DNA of 64,000 nt. Source: Bryobacterales bacterium (GTDB lineage: Bacteria > Acidobacteriota > Terriglobia > Bryobacterales > Bryobacteraceae). Below, piece by piece: positions 61,527 through 64,000 of the stretch; within the stretch, counting starts at the first letter, position 1; the number at the start of each line of letters is the position of its first letter. The notes beneath the pieces were generated by a model. The model did not search any database, was not told the origin of the DNA, and saw only the letters and a list, made by a program, of their open reading frames with translations. Location of the stretch: NCBI GenBank assembly GCA_020854055.1, contig JADZGD010000137.1, forward strand, positions 25,351 to 89,350, read 5' to 3'. A program made the position numbers and the translations under genes.

Positions 61527-61739
61527 TTACCAATTGCATTTGTTCGGGCACTGCCAATAGCCCGGCGGCAAAGTTCCGTCCATTCTGAGCTTCGGCGACC
61601 AGGTTGTTCCGCACGTCATGCACTGAAGCAGAATTCCGCATCGATTCAATCGCGACACTCCAAGCCGTGCTAACTGCACGGGCGGCAAATAGCGGGGATC
61701 TTCCCGCTCAGCAGTCTCGGATTGCACAGTTTGTCTCAT
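61527..61739 (-). CDS. Small zinc-ribbon-like hypothetical protein
   Basis: The 70-residue protein has its conserved part at the C-terminus: LNRCGILLQCMTCGTTWSP, then PPGYWQCPNKCNW. The pattern C-x2-C...C-x3-C can form one zinc site, with an extra upstream cysteine. I recall very similar acidobacterial hypothetical proteins with the same ending. AAGGAGG lies 5 bases before the ATG, one of the strongest ribosome binding sites in this window. It is the middle of three small genes on this strand. Confidence 0.72.
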   Translation of the reverse strand: MRQTVQSETAEREDPRYLPPVQLARLGVSRLNRCGILLQCMTCGTTWSPKLRMDGTLPPGYWQCPNKCNW

Positions 61740-61772
61740 ACCAACCTCCTTCTGTTGCCAGGTGCTTGCGGA

Positions 61773-62213
61773 TCAGGCTAGGGCAACCTGTTCCAACGGC
61801 TCCTGTCTGACTACAAGCCATCGTTCAACCGCTTCGCGCAAGACGGGCGGCTGGGAAACCTCCAGAATCCTGGCGGCATGCTCAAAGGCTCTCGATTCGA
61901 GAGCCCTGGCATCTTCGCGGCCGCTCTGTTTATGGAGCAAGTGGCGAACGGCGTCGCAGGCCAGCAAGCGCGTCTCCAGGCCGCAGTCTTCGTCGGACAC
62001 AATCTCCAGCAGGAGTCCGAAAAGCTCATCGGACGGCCTGCTGAGGTCTGGCGCCGCCCGCAATGAGACCTGTCTCAGTTGCCAGTTGCAGCGGTACCGC
62101 AGAACGCGTATCAGGCCCTGTTGGTGTTCATCCAACTGTCCCGCCAGTCTCAGTTGTTCGATCTGTTTGAGAACCTGCCCCCATTCTCTGAGGTCGCCGA
62201 AGATGTCGGACAT
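61773..62213 (-). CDS. Helical hypothetical protein (HEAT-like)
   Basis: The 146-residue protein starts MSDIFGDLREWGQVLKQIEQ. It is all-helical with repeating amphipathic helices (LETRLLACDAVRHLLHKQSG, AFEHAARILEVSQPPVLREA), suggesting a short HEAT- or ARM-like solenoid for protein contact. No catalytic residues are apparent. AAGGAGG lies 10 bases before the ATG. It is first in a run with the zinc-ribbon gene (33-base gap), so the two are probably cotranscribed. Confidence 0.7.
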   Translation of the reverse strand: MSDIFGDLREWGQVLKQIEQLRLAGQLDEHQQGLIRVLRYRCNWQLRQVSLRAAPDLSRPSDELFGLLLEIVSDEDCGLETRLLACDAVRHLLHKQSGREDARALESRAFEHAARILEVSQPPVLREAVERWLVVRQEPLEQVALA

Positions 62214-62410
62214 CAGCGTGAAGCCTCCTTCTGTCCAGAGCGATGGCCGCTCGCCCCATAAAATGCACGCCGTGGACCATATTCTGCCTCCGCCGGCCAG
62301 CTCCCCATATGAGCGGCGATTGGGCGCGCTAAGCGGGGATTATGCGTCCACGCCGTTCTCAACCTCGGTCCGCGAGGTGCCCGAAAAGGCACACCGTTGG
62401 ATGTTTTAGC

Positions 62411-62878
62411 TCAGCGATCAACGCCCGCCACAAGCAGATTGAACTCGCTTTCATGGCATGTGCGGTGCTTGCCGCTCTCTCTGCGTACGGGGTGCCGGCG
62501 ATGCGCATTTTGAACAGCCCACAACACATCTCCGGCCCGGGCTGGCAGCGTCAGTACTTCATATCCTTCAAGAGCCAGCACTTCGGCCCGCAGGTCGCCA
62601 CCGGCAGCCCGCGCCGTAACAATAACCGCAGGCGCCGTCCACAGCCTCCGGGCTGCTTGCAACACATCGAGCCACGAACCATCCGGCAGGGAATACTCCG
62701 AGATAACTACCGGCGCGAACTGGATCAGGTCGGCCGCGTCACAAAGTCTGGAACAAATCAACAGCCGGTATCCCGCCTCGATCAGGATCGACCGAAGAGC
62801 GGCACGCTGGTCATCCTCCGGCCCGATCAGCAGAACGTACGGATGTGCGGCCGGCGGCTCACTGGAGTATGTCTTCAT
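62411..62878 (-). CDS. Receiver-like protein lacking the phosphoacceptor aspartate
   Basis: The 155-residue protein has the fold of a response-regulator receiver (about 12-128): VLLIGPEDDQRAALRSILIE, then VVISEYSLPDGSWLDVLQAA, AVIVTARAAGGD and LTLPARAGDV. The acidic pair is kept (EDD, 21-23), but the acceptor aspartate is Glu61 and the conserved lysine before the last strand is missing (LPAR where KP is expected). It should not be phosphorylated normally; it may be locked on or bind partners constitutively. There is no output domain. It is not obviously linked to the sigma-54 activator 650 bases upstream. Confidence 0.75.
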   Translation of the reverse strand: MKTYSSEPPAAHPYVLLIGPEDDQRAALRSILIEAGYRLLICSRLCDAADLIQFAPVVISEYSLPDGSWLDVLQAARRLWTAPAVIVTARAAGGDLRAEVLALEGYEVLTLPARAGDVLWAVQNAHRRHPVRRESGKHRTCHESEFNLLVAGVDR

Positions 62879-62959
62879 TTCAGCCACGAGTTCCAGGCAG
62901 CAGGTGGCATGCCGTTCCGGCTGGCGGCTGGCACTCCGTGTGCTTGTAAACCAGCCAAG

Positions 62960-63634
62960 ATGCCTCCGATCATAAGACTCTGGCTGACCACGATCGCCCT
63001 GTCCGGCTTATTGATGCTGATCCCCGAACGGCTGGATAGCGCAGACGATTCGCCGGTGTACGGACGGCTGGCGTTCGCGGCGCTGGTCTTTGCGTGTCTG
63101 CTGTTGATCATGCGCCGCTGGTGGCACAACGCCGTCGAGTCCCGTCTGGAGCCCCTGGTGCGCGCGTTGTCCACAATCCAGGCGGATGGCGCTGATTATC
63201 AGCCGCCGGGCCATGATCCAATCTCGAAACTGGAGGACCTGATCGGCCGCATGGAGTCCCAGCCAGGCGCGGCGGACCGGAAAGTCGGATGTGCTCTCGA
63301 TTCGGCGGCCGGCGCCACCGAAGCCGGCCGCCAGATGGGCGGAAATGTGAGGCTTGCGGCCGATCACGTGGAAAGCATCAGCGCGTTGCTGCTTGTCAGC
63401 CAGACGCACCGGCAGCCGATTCCCAGGACGGCATTTCAAAACCTTGAACTGGTCTCAAAAAACCTGCGCGCGATCGAGCGGCAACTCAGTGGCAACTCGC
63501 AACCCACGCTACCGGAGGGCGCCTTCAGCTCAAGTGAAGATTCTCCGGCCGTTCCAGTTCTTCCTCGTCCGGAGCCTCGGCTCTCTTTCGAATGCCGTAT
63601 TTCTCCATCCGGTAAATCAACGCCTTGCGGCTGA
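62960..63634 (+). CDS. Possible membrane protein with cytoplasmic helical domain (weak 3' end)
   Basis: From the ATG, MPPIIRLWLTTIALSGLLML and VYGRLAFAALVFACLLLIMR form two membrane helices. A HAMP- or coiled-coil-like helical part follows (ESRLEPLVRALSTIQADGAD; NVRLAADHVESISALLLVSQ; FQNLELVSKNLRAIERQLSG). The last 37 codons overlap the convergent sigma-54 activator gene by 110 bases and look like an antisense read-through. No good ribosome binding site is present. It may be a signalling protein related to the neighbouring regulators, or the frame may be shorter than stated. Confidence 0.45.
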   Translation: MPPIIRLWLTTIALSGLLMLIPERLDSADDSPVYGRLAFAALVFACLLLIMRRWWHNAVESRLEPLVRALSTIQADGADYQPPGHDPISKLEDLIGRMESQPGAADRKVGCALDSAAGATEAGRQMGGNVRLAADHVESISALLLVSQTHRQPIPRTAFQNLELVSKNLRAIERQLSGNSQPTLPEGAFSSSEDSPAVPVLPRPEPRLSFECRISPSGKSTPCG

Positions 63635-64000
63635 TATCCAGATACTTCGCAGCGTGCGTCTGATTACCGTGAAACTTGTCGAGGGCGCGGATTAGTAATT
63701 CCTTTTCAACGGATTCGAGACTGAGTCCCTTGGCCGGCAATTCGAGCTGTAACATATCGACCGCCGGGCGCTCACGGCGAAGAAAGTCCGGCAAATCGCC
63801 AAAGGTAATCTCGTTGCCCCGCGCCAGGACCACAATGCGCTCGATCACGTTCTCCAGTTCCCGCACGTTGCCCGGCCAGCGGTAGTCCTGAAAGCGTGGC
63901 AGCAAAGCCGGCGGCAGCACCAGATCGGGCCGCCCCTGCTTGTCCCTTACCTTCAGAAAGAAGTGCTCCACCAACTCCGGAATATCTTCAGTCCGGTCGC
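63525..64000 (-). CDS. Sigma-54-dependent activator, C-terminal part, cut by window edge
   Basis: The visible 157 codons (reading in from the window edge) begin DRTEDIPELVEHFFLKVRDK, the end of an AAA+ domain. RWPGNVRELENVIERIVVLA follows, then a Fis-type helix-turn-helix (GNQTHAAKYLDISRKALIYR). The ATG at 63974 is internal to the domain, so the gene begins outside the window. It has an extended Glu-rich tail after the helix-turn-helix. This is a second NtrC-type regulator besides 41628-43103. Confidence 0.93.
   Translation of the reverse strand, partial: DRTEDIPELVEHFFLKVRDKQGRPDLVLPPALLPRFQDYRWPGNVRELENVIERIVVLARGNEITFGDLPDFLRRERPAVDMLQLELPAKGLSLESVEKELLIRALDKFHGNQTHAAKYLDISRKALIYRMEKYGIRKRAEAPDEEELERPENLHLS

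Overview
The window looks like about 64 kb of chromosome from an acidobacterium of the Solibacter/Bryobacter type (order Bryobacterales). This is inferred from the gene families: an Oar-like TonB-type receptor with an N-terminal carboxypeptidase-regulatory domain, a beta-propeller protein ending in what looks like the Solibacter C-terminal domain (TIGR03437), a pair of VWFA proteins of acidobacterial type, a GWxTD protein, a PEP-CTERM protein, and several Tat-like leaders on enzymes of the Gfo/Idh and sugar-isomerase families. Base composition is GC-rich. I see no rRNA, tRNA, CRISPR array, insertion sequence or prophage.

Layout. 1-3.2 kb: 3' part of a hybrid histidine kinase, an exported Gfo/Idh oxidoreductase, and the remnant of a frameshifted, internally deleted anion transporter. 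3.4-10.2 kb: RRM protein, PIN-TRAM membrane protein, exported esterase, a hypothetical gene translationally coupled to an HlyD-type adaptor, and an LD-carboxypeptidase. 10.3-24 kb: a carbohydrate-use region with an Oar-like receptor and a GH28-like protein (one operon), a LacI-family regulator, a DegT aminotransferase with an export signal, a GH38 alpha-mannosidase, a Gfo/Idh oxidoreductase coupled to a sugar isomerase/epimerase, and a GH43-like lipoprotein. Two palindromic LacI-type operators lie in this region. One sits inside a good -35/-10 promoter for the GH28-receptor operon, the other lies just upstream of the aminotransferase promoter, so the local LacI protein probably controls both.

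23-27.7 kb (minus strand): four genes joined by 4-base overlaps (propeller protein, secreted methyltransferase, NarX-like kinase, GH43-like lipoprotein). 27.7-29.5 kb: a FecR-domain gene behind a near-consensus sigma-54 promoter, followed by a small helical exported protein and a 54-residue protein with 11 cysteines. 29.5-32.5 kb: prepilin, pyrG, kdsB. 32.5-38.3 kb: two overlapping VWFA genes, a small gene, and full-length metH. 38.4-41.6 kb: PEP-CTERM protein, class II aldolase and an MFS transporter, with clear terminators. 41.6-46 kb: an NtrC-type regulator and a PDZ-membrane-GAF-PAS histidine kinase in one operon, preceded by a hairpin-rich intergenic region. 46.5-50.1 kb: GWxTD protein and a probable outer-membrane barrel. 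50.1-59.3 kb: URO-D-like protein, DUF1080 lipoprotein, a 955-residue secreted protein with three copies of an unrecognised module alternating with Ig-like domains, a ClC channel coupled to a TPR protein, and a double-Usp protein. 59.4-64 kb: polyamine genes (AdoMet decarboxylase and an aminopropyltransferase with an atypical signature), a run of small genes with strong ribosome binding sites, a degenerate receiver protein and the 3' end of a second sigma-54 activator.

Most of the window is ordinary chromosome. The parts most worth a second look are the LacI operator/promoter arrangement, the four-gene overlapping operon with its secreted methyltransferase, the three-module Ig protein, the sigma-54-driven FecR operon with its Cys-rich small protein, and the small-gene cluster beside the polyamine genes. 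Start sites were chosen by ribosome binding site, signal peptide and family alignment from memory; none was checked by database search.
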